A stretch of 64,000 bases of DNA from NCBI GenBank assembly GCA_964559125.1, contig CAZLGW010000024.1, positions 16,859 through 80,858 on the forward strand. Reading direction: 5' to 3'. Shown here piece by piece: positions 9,201 through 18,161 of this stretch. The notes beneath the pieces were generated by a model. It did not search any database and was not told the origin of the DNA. It saw only the letters and a program-made list of their open reading frames with translations. Each line of letters begins with the position of its first letter. Position 1 is the first letter of the stretch. The position numbers and the translations under genes were made by a program. This DNA comes from Ravibacter sp964559125. Its GTDB lineage: Bacteria > Bacteroidota > Bacteroidia > Cytophagales > Spirosomataceae.

Positions 9201-10508
9201 CTAATTCCCTCCACGCAACAGCTGAGCTACCAGCCAATTCGTCATTTTCGTCCTCTGCTCCGGATAAGTCCAGTGACCCGTATCATACGCCAGCAGCAAC
9301 TCTTTCGGGGCCGTCGTTACATTATAAAACGCATGCATTGAAGTCGGCGGACACGTTTCGTCATTGTAGCCCCATGAGTAATAGCCCGGCACTTTTACAC
9401 GTCTGGCAAAGTTGACTACGTCGTAGTAAGGTAATGTTTCCAACTTCTGTTTGGTATTATTGTAGTCACGGTTAGCATCGGCAAAATAATGCGGCCATCC
9501 CCCGGCCCTGCCGTGCAGGTAGCCCGTAACGTCACTCAATGCCGGATAAAATGCTCCGAGCCATTTAACACGGCTGTCGAGCGCCGCTGTTATAACCGAA
9601 AGGGCTCCTCCCTGACTGCCGCCGGTTACCGCCAGGTTCTTACCGTCATACTGCGGAAGGTTCGTCAGGAAATCATTTGCCCTTACACAGCCCAGGTAGA
9701 CTTTTTTATAGTAGAACCTGTCTTTATCGTCTGAATTGTAGCTATTGTAGCCGTTCAAAGCGCCAAACCGCAGGTCTTCGTAAACCTGTGCAGGCAGGTT
9801 GACCGGTATCCCGTGAATACCTATCTGCAACGTAATGATACCTTTTTCGGCATTAGCTACATCTCCTGAGTATCCTCTTACACCGGCTCCCGGTACGTGC
9901 AGCAGAGCGGGGTATTTGCCCGGCGCTTTCGGAACGCAAAGAATTCCGTAAACCCTGACACCTCCTTTGTAATTCTGCATACTGACATGATAAACATCTA
10001 CCTTTTCGGTACAACGCTCAGGCATCAGCGTCATCCGGGAATCGAGGGGAATGGCAGAAAGTTCTCTTTTGGCATCGTCCCAGAACCGATCGAAATCCCC
10101 CGGGTTTTCTACCGTGGGAGCGATTTTCCCAGGATCAAAACCCGCAGTACCCAGCCCGCGGTAAGTGACTCCGTCAACCTCTGTTTTGGCGATACACCTC
10201 ACAAACCCCGGCACACGGAGAGTCCCGCCATCGACTGTAAGCGTTCCGCCTGGCAGGGTTTTGGTTTCCGTTTTCGTAGGTTTGAGCTTTTCCGGACCTA
10301 TCTCATAAGATACAATTGCATTTTTCAAAGGGACTCCGTCCTTAAAAACAGAGATATTAAACCTGGCCGTTTCCCCGGTTTTATAAGTCCAGTCCGCCCT
10401 TTCAGGAGCTACAATTACCTGTACATACTGCTGGGCCGGCTGCCCTGACAGATAAGACCCCGCAGAAATGAGGAATAAGAATAAAAACAATAGTCGCTGG
10501 CGCTTCAT
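9201..10508 (-). CDS. Secreted acetylxylan-esterase-like hydrolase (AXE1 / CE7 type)
   Basis: About 435 residues from the ATG at 10508, chosen because it begins a signal peptide (MKRQRLLFLFLFLISAG). An N-terminal beta-sandwich-like segment (~25-125) precedes an alpha/beta hydrolase domain: AVTGGSQGGALSVITAA holds the nucleophile serine, NDETCPP the acid and YDTGHW the histidine. This layout matches Bacteroidetes acetylxylan esterases, which deacetylate xylan oligosaccharides or small acetylated sugars in the periplasm. The neighbourhood (sulfatase, GH13, uronate genes) supports glycan use, but this gene is not in an operon with them. Confidence 0.85.
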   Translation of the reverse strand: MKRQRLLFLFLFLISAGSYLSGQPAQQYVQVIVAPERADWTYKTGETARFNISVFKDGVPLKNAIVSYEIGPEKLKPTKTETKTLPGGTLTVDGGTLRVPGFVRCIAKTEVDGVTYRGLGTAGFDPGKIAPTVENPGDFDRFWDDAKRELSAIPLDSRMTLMPERCTEKVDVYHVSMQNYKGGVRVYGILCVPKAPGKYPALLHVPGAGVRGYSGDVANAEKGIITLQIGIHGIPVNLPAQVYEDLRFGALNGYNSYNSDDKDRFYYKKVYLGCVRANDFLTNLPQYDGKNLAVTGGSQGGALSVITAALDSRVKWLGAFYPALSDVTGYLHGRAGGWPHYFADANRDYNNTKQKLETLPYYDVVNFARRVKVPGYYSWGYNDETCPPTSMHAFYNVTTAPKELLLAYDTGHWTYPEQRTKMTNWLVAQLLRGGN

Positions 10509-10611
10509 AAGATCGTATAAAAAATGATACAGATAGTTAAAATTAGAAAAGGACAAGCTACAACTTAATTAATAAAATCCGTAAACTTGAGTTTATAAAA
10601 CACCTATACCT

Positions 10612-11937
10612 ATGAAAAACATTCTGTTGGTCCTGAAGCGGGAGTACCTTGTAAGGGTGAAAAAGAAGTCATTTATCGTAATGACGATCCTGACGCCACT
10701 TCTTTTTGTACTCTTCTATGCCGGCATTATCTGGACGGCCGTCAGCTCCACCGAAGCAAAGCTCGTTACCGTACTGGATCAGAGCGGACTGATGAAAGAC
10801 GGCTTCAAAGATTCAAAACAGCTGAAATTTAACTTTACCGATACTGAGCTCGATATTGCAAAATCGGAATTTGACAAAAGCGCCAGCAACGCCTTACTGC
10901 ATATTCCTGCCGACATCGCGGAAAACCCGCGGGGAGTACGGATTTATGCGCGCAAAAACGTGAGCCTCGAGCTTAAGTCCGGACTGGAGAAGGTCATAGA
11001 AGACCAGTTGGAAGACCTGAAGCTCAGGGAAGCGGGCATAACACCCCAGGTCCTGGAAGACTCTAAAGTAAACGTAAGCGCCCAGACCCTCAGCCTGGAA
11101 GAAGGACAGGAAAAAGAAAGTAACTCCGGTGCCGCCACCATTATCGCTGTCATATGCGGTATGATCATATATTTTGCTGTTTTGCTCTACGGTACACAGG
11201 TCATGCGCAGCGTATCGGAAGAAAAGACAAGCCGTATTGTGGAGGTAATTATTTCGTCGGTCAAGCCTTTCCAACTGCTGGTCGGCAAAATAGTCGGCGT
11301 AGCGCTGGTGGGGCTTACCCAGTTCGGGCTCTGGATATTAATTACGGTCATGCTCGTAAGCGGCGCAGGCTATGTTATGAAAGACAAGCTGACCGACATC
11401 CAGAAGACAGTAGCAGAGCAGCAGGCTTCTGCCATGCCCGGTGAAGCGGGTAAAGTCATGCAGGAAAACCAGGACAATCCGGCGGTCATGATGCTCGATG
11501 GTATCAAAAGCCTCAATATCCCGCTTATACTCGGCAGCTTCCTTTTCTACTTTCTGGGCGGTTACCTGCTGTACAGCGCGCTGCTGGGGGCCGTAGGGTC
11601 GGCGGTCGATCATGAATCCGATACTCAGCAGTTTGTCTTTCCTATTACGCTCCCGCTGATTTTCGGCTTTGTGGTAGCCCAGATGGCCATCCGAGATCCC
11701 GACAGCCCGCTCGTATTCTGGACCTCCATGATACCCCTTACCTCTCCGATTGTCATGATGGTGAGGATCCCGTTCGGCGTGCCTGCCTGGCAGATCCTGC
11801 TGTCGATGACACTGCTGATCGCAGGTTTTCTCGGCACTGTCTGGCTGGCTTCCCGGATCTACAGGGTAGGAATTCTTATGTATGGCAAAAAAGTAACCTA
11901 CAAAGAACTATCCAAGTGGCTGTTTTATAAAAATTAA
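10612..11937 (+). CDS. ABC-2 type transporter permease (NatB-like)
   Basis: A 441-residue permease: N-terminal helix (~20-43), a ~130-residue extracytoplasmic domain, then five C-terminal helices (~178-200, 222-245, 300-325, 340-360, 405-430). EEKTSRIVEVIISSVKPFQLLVGKI is the coupling region typical of the NatB/CcmB-like ABC-2 group that exports ions, lipids or drugs. The usual ATPase gene is not adjacent: upstream is a divergent esterase and downstream a convergent oxidoreductase. It must therefore pair with an ATPase encoded elsewhere. Confidence 0.85.
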   Translation: MKNILLVLKREYLVRVKKKSFIVMTILTPLLFVLFYAGIIWTAVSSTEAKLVTVLDQSGLMKDGFKDSKQLKFNFTDTELDIAKSEFDKSASNALLHIPADIAENPRGVRIYARKNVSLELKSGLEKVIEDQLEDLKLREAGITPQVLEDSKVNVSAQTLSLEEGQEKESNSGAATIIAVICGMIIYFAVLLYGTQVMRSVSEEKTSRIVEVIISSVKPFQLLVGKIVGVALVGLTQFGLWILITVMLVSGAGYVMKDKLTDIQKTVAEQQASAMPGEAGKVMQENQDNPAVMMLDGIKSLNIPLILGSFLFYFLGGYLLYSALLGAVGSAVDHESDTQQFVFPITLPLIFGFVVAQMAIRDPDSPLVFWTSMIPLTSPIVMMVRIPFGVPAWQILLSMTLLIAGFLGTVWLASRIYRVGILMYGKKVTYKELSKWLFYKN

Positions 11938-11949
11938 TCCCGGCTGTAC

Positions 11950-13695
11950 TTATCGCAGGTTTCCTTTCTTCAGCTCTTTTACGGCATAATCCGCCGCCCG
12001 GGCAGATAATGCCATGTAGGTGAGAGACGGGTTCTGGGTCGCTGTCGAGGTCATACAGGCGCCGTCAGTTACAAATACATTAGGCGCCAGGTGCATCTGG
12101 TTCCATTTGTTGAGCAGCGATGTTTTCGGGTCTTTACCCATGCGGACACCTCCCATCTCATGTATGTCGAGCCCGGGATAACGGTGGTCGTCTCTGGAGC
12201 GGATATCGGTAAAACCTGCCTTTTCAAACATTTCGGTCATCTGCTCCAGGTAATCCTTCACCATTTTCTCGTCGTTGTCATCATATTCTACATGGATCCT
12301 GAGCTGAGGGATACCGAACGGGTCCTTCAGTTCCTTATCCAGGGTGACATAGTTCGACTCTTTAGGAATAGTTTCGCCCATCATGTGCGATCCGACGTGC
12401 CAGTTCCCGTAGCGCGTAGTCCCGAGCCCCTTTTTCAGGTCCTCGCCCCATCCGTTCCGGTCATTGCCTATGCTCCGCCCGGCGCCAAACCCTGCCGCAT
12501 AGCCCCTGAGGAAGTCCGTTTCCTGTTTCTTTACATTCCTGAAACGGGGTATATAGCCGCTGTTGGGCCTTTTCCCGTCGGTGGTTTTATCCAGGAATCC
12601 TTCGTATTGCCCGGAAATCCCCGCTCGGTAATTGTGGAAAGCCACATATTTGCCCAGCAGGCCGTTGTCATTGCCAAGCCCGTTGGGGAACCTGGACGAA
12701 ATTGAGTTCAGCAGGATCAGGTTGGTATTGATGGCAGACGCATTGACAAAGATAACTTTTGCAAAATAGTCCGTCATTTGCCGGGTATGTGCGTCGATCA
12801 CCCTCACGCCGGTTGCCTTGCCTTTCTTTTCATCGTAGATAATGGAATGGACTACGGAGTCGGTCTTCAGCGTAAGGTTCCCGGTCTTTAACGCCCAGGG
12901 TATGGTCGACGATACGGAAGTGAAATACCCGCCGAAAGGACAGCCTCTTTCACAAATGACCCTGTGCTGGCATTTCGCCCTCCCCTGCTCCAGGTGTATG
13001 GGCTGTGCCTCCGTAATATGCGCACAACGCCCGATAATGATATGGCGGGTGCCGTTGTAATGCCGGGCTACCTGCTCGCTGAAATATTTCTCTACGCAGT
13101 TCAGTTCATGAGCCGGGAGAAATTCACCGTCGGGAAGAATATCCAGACCGTCCTTATTACCCGAAATCCCTGCAAAACGCTCGACATAGCTATACCAGGG
13201 TGCGATATCATCGTAGGAGATCGGCCACTCCACCGCAAAGCCATCCCTGGCCGGACCGTCAAAATCATACTGCGACCACCTTTGCGTCTGGCGCGCCCAC
13301 AATAGCGATTTCCCGCCGACTTGGTAGCCCCTGATCCAGTCAAAAGGCTTTTCCTGGATATAAGGGTGCTCGTTGTCCTTCACAAAGAAATGGGCCGAAG
13401 ATTCCTTGAAATTATAGCATTTGCTGACAATCGGATTTTCCTTCGTGATCTCCAGCGGCATTTTCTCCCGGTGCTCAAACTCCCAGGGCATCATATTGGT
13501 AGTCGGGTAGTCCTTAATATGCTCTACGTTCCGCCCTCTCTCCAACAGCAGCGTTTTTACCCCTTTTTCTGCCAACTCCTTGGCCGACCAACCGCCGCTG
13601 ATGCCGGAGCCGATCACGATAGCTTCGAAAGTATTACTGCTTTTGCCCTTCGTATTGAACCTGATATCTTCAAATCCGCGAGAATCCATGCTCAT
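11950..13695 (-). CDS. GMC-family FAD-dependent oxidoreductase (large subunit of a membrane sugar/alcohol dehydrogenase)
   Basis: About 581 residues starting at the ATG at 13695 (AGAAGAG Shine-Dalgarno-like run just before it). The FAD-binding N-terminus reads IVIGSGISGGWSAKELAE (G-x-G-x-x-G), followed by ERG; CERGCPFGGYFTS and the C-terminal HEMGGVRMG and ATQNPSLTYMALS are typical of the GMC subgroup that includes gluconate 2-dehydrogenase large subunits. The subunit-3-like gene lies 46 nt upstream on the same strand, so they form one complex oxidising a sugar or sugar alcohol. No cytochrome c subunit gene follows, so electron acceptor is unknown. Confidence 0.88.
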   Translation of the reverse strand: MSMDSRGFEDIRFNTKGKSSNTFEAIVIGSGISGGWSAKELAEKGVKTLLLERGRNVEHIKDYPTTNMMPWEFEHREKMPLEITKENPIVSKCYNFKESSAHFFVKDNEHPYIQEKPFDWIRGYQVGGKSLLWARQTQRWSQYDFDGPARDGFAVEWPISYDDIAPWYSYVERFAGISGNKDGLDILPDGEFLPAHELNCVEKYFSEQVARHYNGTRHIIIGRCAHITEAQPIHLEQGRAKCQHRVICERGCPFGGYFTSVSSTIPWALKTGNLTLKTDSVVHSIIYDEKKGKATGVRVIDAHTRQMTDYFAKVIFVNASAINTNLILLNSISSRFPNGLGNDNGLLGKYVAFHNYRAGISGQYEGFLDKTTDGKRPNSGYIPRFRNVKKQETDFLRGYAAGFGAGRSIGNDRNGWGEDLKKGLGTTRYGNWHVGSHMMGETIPKESNYVTLDKELKDPFGIPQLRIHVEYDDNDEKMVKDYLEQMTEMFEKAGFTDIRSRDDHRYPGLDIHEMGGVRMGKDPKTSLLNKWNQMHLAPNVFVTDGACMTSTATQNPSLTYMALSARAADYAVKELKKGNLR

Positions 13696-13741
13696 TTTCT
13701 CTTCTGATTGGTTAACCTTAAAATTTTGTGTGCAGCTTTTG

Positions 13742-14260
13742 TCAGGAACCGATATCCACACATCCGTGGTACCGGGCAGGGATCAGCTCATACTTCGTAA
13801 CATTTGTCATAAAATATTCAGAGCTGGTATATCCCTGGATGGCCAGGTTTCTGACCGAATTCAGAAAAACGGATTCTTTGCTGTCCTTCTTTCCGGCAAG
13901 CGACTTCACCAGGTCAAGCTTTTGTGTGGAGTTCAAAGCTGAAAATCCACGTCCCAACATGCTTTGCGCCTCTTTATCGAGCCCGGCCAGGCCGGCGCTG
14001 AGCTGCTCCTGCACTGGCTTTTCAAAACAATCCTGGACCATCAGCTCGACAAAATGCTGTACGCCAAGGTCGGCAGCGCCAGGCGTATCGGTACGGGGAA
14101 TAATAGTATCGACCAGGTCGCTCAGCAATCTTTTCTGTGCCTTCGATAATAGAGCTGGTTCCGATATCCCGTCTGATGTCCATCCGCTGGCCCACGACGG
14201 TACTGTAACGACCATCCCGAAAATCCCGGTAAGTGTTTTGAGTAGTTCCCGACGATGCAT
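13742..14260 (-). CDS. Gluconate 2-dehydrogenase subunit 3 family protein, Tat-exported
   Basis: A 172-residue small subunit. The N-terminus HRRELLKTLTG is a twin-arginine motif followed by a hydrophobic stretch and a cut site near WASG, so the protein (and probably the co-folded GMC subunit) is sent through the Tat pathway. LVDTIIPRTDTPGAADLGV is the family signature. It starts the two-gene operon with the GMC oxidoreductase. Role by family: small subunit needed for maturation and export of the flavoprotein. Confidence 0.87.
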   Translation of the reverse strand: MHRRELLKTLTGIFGMVVTVPSWASGWTSDGISEPALLSKAQKRLLSDLVDTIIPRTDTPGAADLGVQHFVELMVQDCFEKPVQEQLSAGLAGLDKEAQSMLGRGFSALNSTQKLDLVKSLAGKKDSKESVFLNSVRNLAIQGYTSSEYFMTNVTKYELIPARYHGCVDIGS

Positions 14261-14442
14261 GGTTTTGAGTAGTAAATCCTGTATTAGCTAAAAAAGAATT
14301 TCAGACCCGAAGGTAGTTTCGGGTAGAAAACCCCTCTCAAAGTGATATTACAAAAAAACAATTATTTTTTGTAATTCAGCGAGGTAGTATAAATAAAACG
14401 GCTCGCTACTCATAGATCAAATTTCTAAAACACCTACAATAA

Positions 14443-16794
14443 ATGGCTTCTGATAAAGCAAAAATTCATTCCAGGAGGGCCGTGCTGACCGCCCTGGGAA
14501 CCACCGCGCTTTCGGCAGGAACCGCATATCAGGCATTTTCCTCGCCTGCCGAACGTCCCCGGCCTGCGGTTATCAAAACCGTCCCGGCTTTTTCGTCGCT
14601 TGCCTCCGACAAGTCGCTGAAGGCTGGAATGTTCGTCCAAACTCTGGGTTACTTTCAGCCCGGGGATTCAGGTGCAGCCGCCTATGAGATTACCGGCGCC
14701 CCGGATAAGACATCGGCCATGCCGGTCGGCAACGGGCTTTTTGCATTTCTCTTACCGGCTGTCGGTAATGTCAATTACCGGATGTTCGGAGCAAAATCAG
14801 ACGGCCAATCCGACGATGGAATCGCTATACGAAGAGCGCATTTATTTGCCAATGAGTTCAGGCTTCCCGTATTGAACCTGTCGGGCGAATTCTGGATCAG
14901 GGAAACCAGGCTGATACCGATCATGACGAACGTTAACTGGGGAAACACGGTGTTTCACCTGGATGAATCGTTCAACACCCCTCGTGAAACCCATTTTGAA
15001 GTACTTCCCCGGCAGGCCCCTTCTGAAATATCTCTTTCTGTGGAGACTAAAGCTGCATTGATAAAAAAACTAAAGCCGGGCGTCAAATTTTTGCCCGAGC
15101 TGGCCGCCTACAGGAACTGCCTGGTGATCGTAAAAGACGAGAATGACCGGATCGGGCGCAGGTACGGCCCTGACTATAACCCACGCGGCTGGGCAAGAGA
15201 AGAGTTTTTTTACGTGGAAGAGCATGGACGTATCATAGGCGATATAGCGTGGACCTTCAGCGACTATACCCATCTCACTGCCTACCCCTGCGACGAAGGC
15301 TACCTGACCATCGAAGGGGGAACATTCCTCGTCTCCGGCAATAACCCCGGAAAAATAGGCGGGCCCTATCACCGGGAAGGCATCACCATCCTGAGAAGCC
15401 GCACTATCATCAGGAACCAGTGGGTCGGTCTGGAAAAGGGGAAAGAAGATATTTCCGATACTCCCCGCGGCGGTTTTTATAACTTCAGTTGTGTGTACGA
15501 CGTCCTGCTCGAAAATATCCGCCTGATCCCCTGGGAAAAAGACAGGCCGGGCACCGACCGCGATCTGAAAGCCGGTACCTACGGCATCGGTGGCTCGAGG
15601 GTATTGTGCGGTACTTTCCGTAACATCACGGCCGAAGGCAGCCCCATCCACTGGGGGGTATTCGGCACCAACCTTTTCAAGAATTTCCGCATCGAGAGCT
15701 GCCGGCTCAACCGGGTGGATGTACATTTCCACGGCTGGAATATAGCGATCAAAGACAGCGAGATTGGTCAGAAGGGGCTCACGCTTACCGGCGGCGGTGA
15801 GCTAGTTATCGAAAATACCCGCGTATTCAACAATATCTTCCTTAATTTCCGCCCGGATTATGGCTCCAGATGGGACGGTCCTATCCGTATCATAGGCAGC
15901 AGCGTTATTCCCCAGAACAATTCTCAGGCAGCAATCATTTCTATGCTCCCCGGTGATTTCGACTACAAATATCCTGTCGTTTTAGGGCAGCAGATCGTTG
16001 TAACCGATTTTACATTTGTTTCCTTGCCTGAATGGAACGATGCCAGATACTCGCTGATTCGCCTTCCTAAATTTTCAAGCTCGGAAAAAGGCGGCAGGCT
16101 GATATTCCCGCAGCGTATCACATTCAGCCACATTATCGTACAGGGAAGGGAAAGAGGGCTTCAGCTTGCGGACCTCCCCGACGTATCTTCTTTCCTGACC
16201 GGGAACCGACCGGGGGGAATAGTAAACGATGTGCTACAGACCAATTGTACCCTTCATTTTGAGGGTATTACACTCGATCACAACCCGGAAACTCCGAACC
16301 TGTATCTCGGCTTGCCACAGCCCTATATGGATGAGCATTCCCTCTTCCCCTCCATCTCGATCATCAATTGCAACCATCTTAAACTAAGGCTGGACGACGT
16401 TCAGGCAAAAGTTTTCATCGAGGGGACAGAGATAGCCCAGCTCGAAGCAGGAAAAACGAAAAGCTTCGCCGGGAAAATTTTCTTCGAGAATTGTAATTTC
16501 CGCTTCACTCAGGGACCTGAAAAAAGCGAAGCACTTGGTAAAATCCGGGCGAATACGGGTATCTGCTTCACAAACTGCGAGATTAACGTCCCTGTAAGTA
16601 ACGGTCTGCCCGCTCCCGAACTCCTCGAAAAAATCGATTTTATGAAAATAAACGGCCGCGTCAGGCATAATCACCTCAACACCCGCCTCGGAGCCGACCT
16701 GTCAACGCATCTTTCTGCCGGGAAGATCAGGCTCAAAAAAGAATTTATCGCGATGCTCCGGAGTCACCATGAGCTGGAGGATGAAGGAGCATGA
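14443..16794 (+). CDS. Tat-exported right-handed beta-helix (pectate-lyase-superfamily) protein
   Basis: A 783-residue exported protein with a Tat signal (HSRRAVLTALGTTALSAG). Residues ~112-130, FGAKSDGQSDDGIAIRRA, match the start of pectate-lyase-superfamily beta-helices, and the middle (~300-480) shows repeated short strands with N/G turns (ITILRSRTIIRNQW, LENIRLI, FRNITAEG, IKDSEIG). It may cleave or bind an acidic polysaccharide, but catalytic residues cannot be assigned by eye. It converges on the uronate transporter and isomerase genes, which suggests a linked role in uronic-acid polysaccharide use. Confidence 0.72.
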   Translation: MASDKAKIHSRRAVLTALGTTALSAGTAYQAFSSPAERPRPAVIKTVPAFSSLASDKSLKAGMFVQTLGYFQPGDSGAAAYEITGAPDKTSAMPVGNGLFAFLLPAVGNVNYRMFGAKSDGQSDDGIAIRRAHLFANEFRLPVLNLSGEFWIRETRLIPIMTNVNWGNTVFHLDESFNTPRETHFEVLPRQAPSEISLSVETKAALIKKLKPGVKFLPELAAYRNCLVIVKDENDRIGRRYGPDYNPRGWAREEFFYVEEHGRIIGDIAWTFSDYTHLTAYPCDEGYLTIEGGTFLVSGNNPGKIGGPYHREGITILRSRTIIRNQWVGLEKGKEDISDTPRGGFYNFSCVYDVLLENIRLIPWEKDRPGTDRDLKAGTYGIGGSRVLCGTFRNITAEGSPIHWGVFGTNLFKNFRIESCRLNRVDVHFHGWNIAIKDSEIGQKGLTLTGGGELVIENTRVFNNIFLNFRPDYGSRWDGPIRIIGSSVIPQNNSQAAIISMLPGDFDYKYPVVLGQQIVVTDFTFVSLPEWNDARYSLIRLPKFSSSEKGGRLIFPQRITFSHIIVQGRERGLQLADLPDVSSFLTGNRPGGIVNDVLQTNCTLHFEGITLDHNPETPNLYLGLPQPYMDEHSLFPSISIINCNHLKLRLDDVQAKVFIEGTEIAQLEAGKTKSFAGKIFFENCNFRFTQGPEKSEALGKIRANTGICFTNCEINVPVSNGLPAPELLEKIDFMKINGRVRHNHLNTRLGADLSTHLSAGKIRLKKEFIAMLRSHHELEDEGA

Positions 16795-16798
16795 GACA

Positions 16799-16830
16799 GT
16801 TCCAGCCCTGTCAGCTGACAGGGCTGGAAC
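16799..16830. terminator. Perfect 32-bp palindrome between convergent genes
   Basis: 16799-16814 and 16815-16830 are exact reverse complements (core CCAGCCCTGTCAG). It begins 5 nt after the beta-helix gene and ends 5 nt before the exuT-like stop. It is the only structure between the two convergent genes and so likely terminates both, although neither side has a long T-run. Confidence 0.65.
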
Positions 16831-16835
16831 GTTCA

Positions 16836-18134
16836 TCAGATCTTCACTTTTTCCATACGCGGCGTAAAGAAGTGCATGATCAGCCATGCCAGCAGGTACG
16901 CAGAACCGCAAATGATAAAAATGAAATTATAGCCTGTATTGATATTACCGGCCGCCTTTGCATTGTCGAGTACATAGCCTACAAACAACGGAAAGAGTAT
17001 CCCCCCTACCGAACCGGCCATTCCGCCGATACCGACCACGGAACTCACCGCTTTCTTGGGAAACATATCTGATGCCGTTGTAAAAATATTGGCGCTCCAG
17101 GCCTGGTGTGCCGCTGCCGCAAGGCTTATCAGAGCGACTGCCTGCCAGATATTGGTACAATACTGGGCAAAGACGATCGGGATCACAATGACTGCAAAGA
17201 GCAGCATCGCCGTTTTACGCGCCTTAAAAACAGGCATTCCTTTCTTAATAAAATAGCCCGACAGGTACCCTCCACCGATACTGCCGATAGTAGTCGCAGT
17301 ATACAGGATAGCCAGGTGCAGGCTCGGCTTCTTCAGATCCAGATCAAAATTGCTGGCAAAATAAGACGGTAGCCAGAACAGGAAAAACCACCATACCGGG
17401 TCGGTGAGAAATTTACCGAAAACAAAAGCCCAGGTCTGCCTGATCCCGAAGAGCTTCAGCCAGCTGGCAGCTCCCGTCGAGCGATCTTCAGCCTGTTCTT
17501 CCACCTCCTCTTCCTTATCGTCGCTGTGAATATAGTCGTACTCAGCCTGGGAGATACCCTTCTTTTTGGAGGGTATCTCATACATAAACCACCAGAATAT
17601 CAGCCAGATAAACCCGATAGCACCAGTAATAATAAATGCTTCTTCCCAGCCGTAAGCACCCAGGATCCAGGGCACCATAATGGGCGCCACCACAGCTCCT
17701 ATATTAGCTCCTGAGTTGAAGATACCGGTTGCCAGTGCACGTTCTTTCTTCGGAAACCACTCGGCAGTCGCCTTGATAGCAACCGGGAAATTACCGGCCT
17801 CCCCGAGACCCAGCGAAGCTCTTGCGAGAATAAAACCCAGTGTAGAGCGCGCCGCAGCATGAAACATAGCGGCAATACTCCATACAATAATGGAAATGGT
17901 GTATCCTAATTTTGTCCCGATCCGGTCGACAAAGCCGCCATAAAACAAAAGCCCTATCGCATAAGCGGCTGAAAAAGCCATTACTATGGTAGCATAGTCT
18001 GTTTCGGTCCAGCCGAACTCTACTTCCAGAGCGGGCTTCAGCAGACCGAGTACCTGCCGGTCAAGATAATTAATTGTCGTAGCAAAAAACAAAAGCGCTA
18101 CGACCGTCCATCTGAAATTGGTTTTTTTCTCCAT
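16836..18134 (-). CDS. MFS hexuronate transporter (ExuT-like, anion:cation symporter family)
   Basis: A 432-residue twelve-helix permease. TTINYLDRQVLGLLKP in helix 1, the helix 2-3 loop GGFVDRIGTKLGY (D-R-x-G-x-K) and FILARASLGLGEAGNFPVAIKATAEWFPKKER-type region place it in the ACS group with galacturonate/glucuronate transporter ExuT. It begins 27 nt after uxaC on the same strand, so the pair encodes uptake and first catabolic step of hexuronates. The central cytoplasmic loop is rich in E and D (DDKEEEVEEQAED). Located in the inner membrane. Confidence 0.87.
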   Translation of the reverse strand: MEKKTNFRWTVVALLFFATTINYLDRQVLGLLKPALEVEFGWTETDYATIVMAFSAAYAIGLLFYGGFVDRIGTKLGYTISIIVWSIAAMFHAAARSTLGFILARASLGLGEAGNFPVAIKATAEWFPKKERALATGIFNSGANIGAVVAPIMVPWILGAYGWEEAFIITGAIGFIWLIFWWFMYEIPSKKKGISQAEYDYIHSDDKEEEVEEQAEDRSTGAASWLKLFGIRQTWAFVFGKFLTDPVWWFFLFWLPSYFASNFDLDLKKPSLHLAILYTATTIGSIGGGYLSGYFIKKGMPVFKARKTAMLLFAVIVIPIVFAQYCTNIWQAVALISLAAAAHQAWSANIFTTASDMFPKKAVSSVVGIGGMAGSVGGILFPLFVGYVLDNAKAAGNINTGYNFIFIICGSAYLLAWLIMHFFTPRMEKVKI

Positions 18135-18161
18135 AAATTAAAAAGGTGTCGGACTAGAGGG

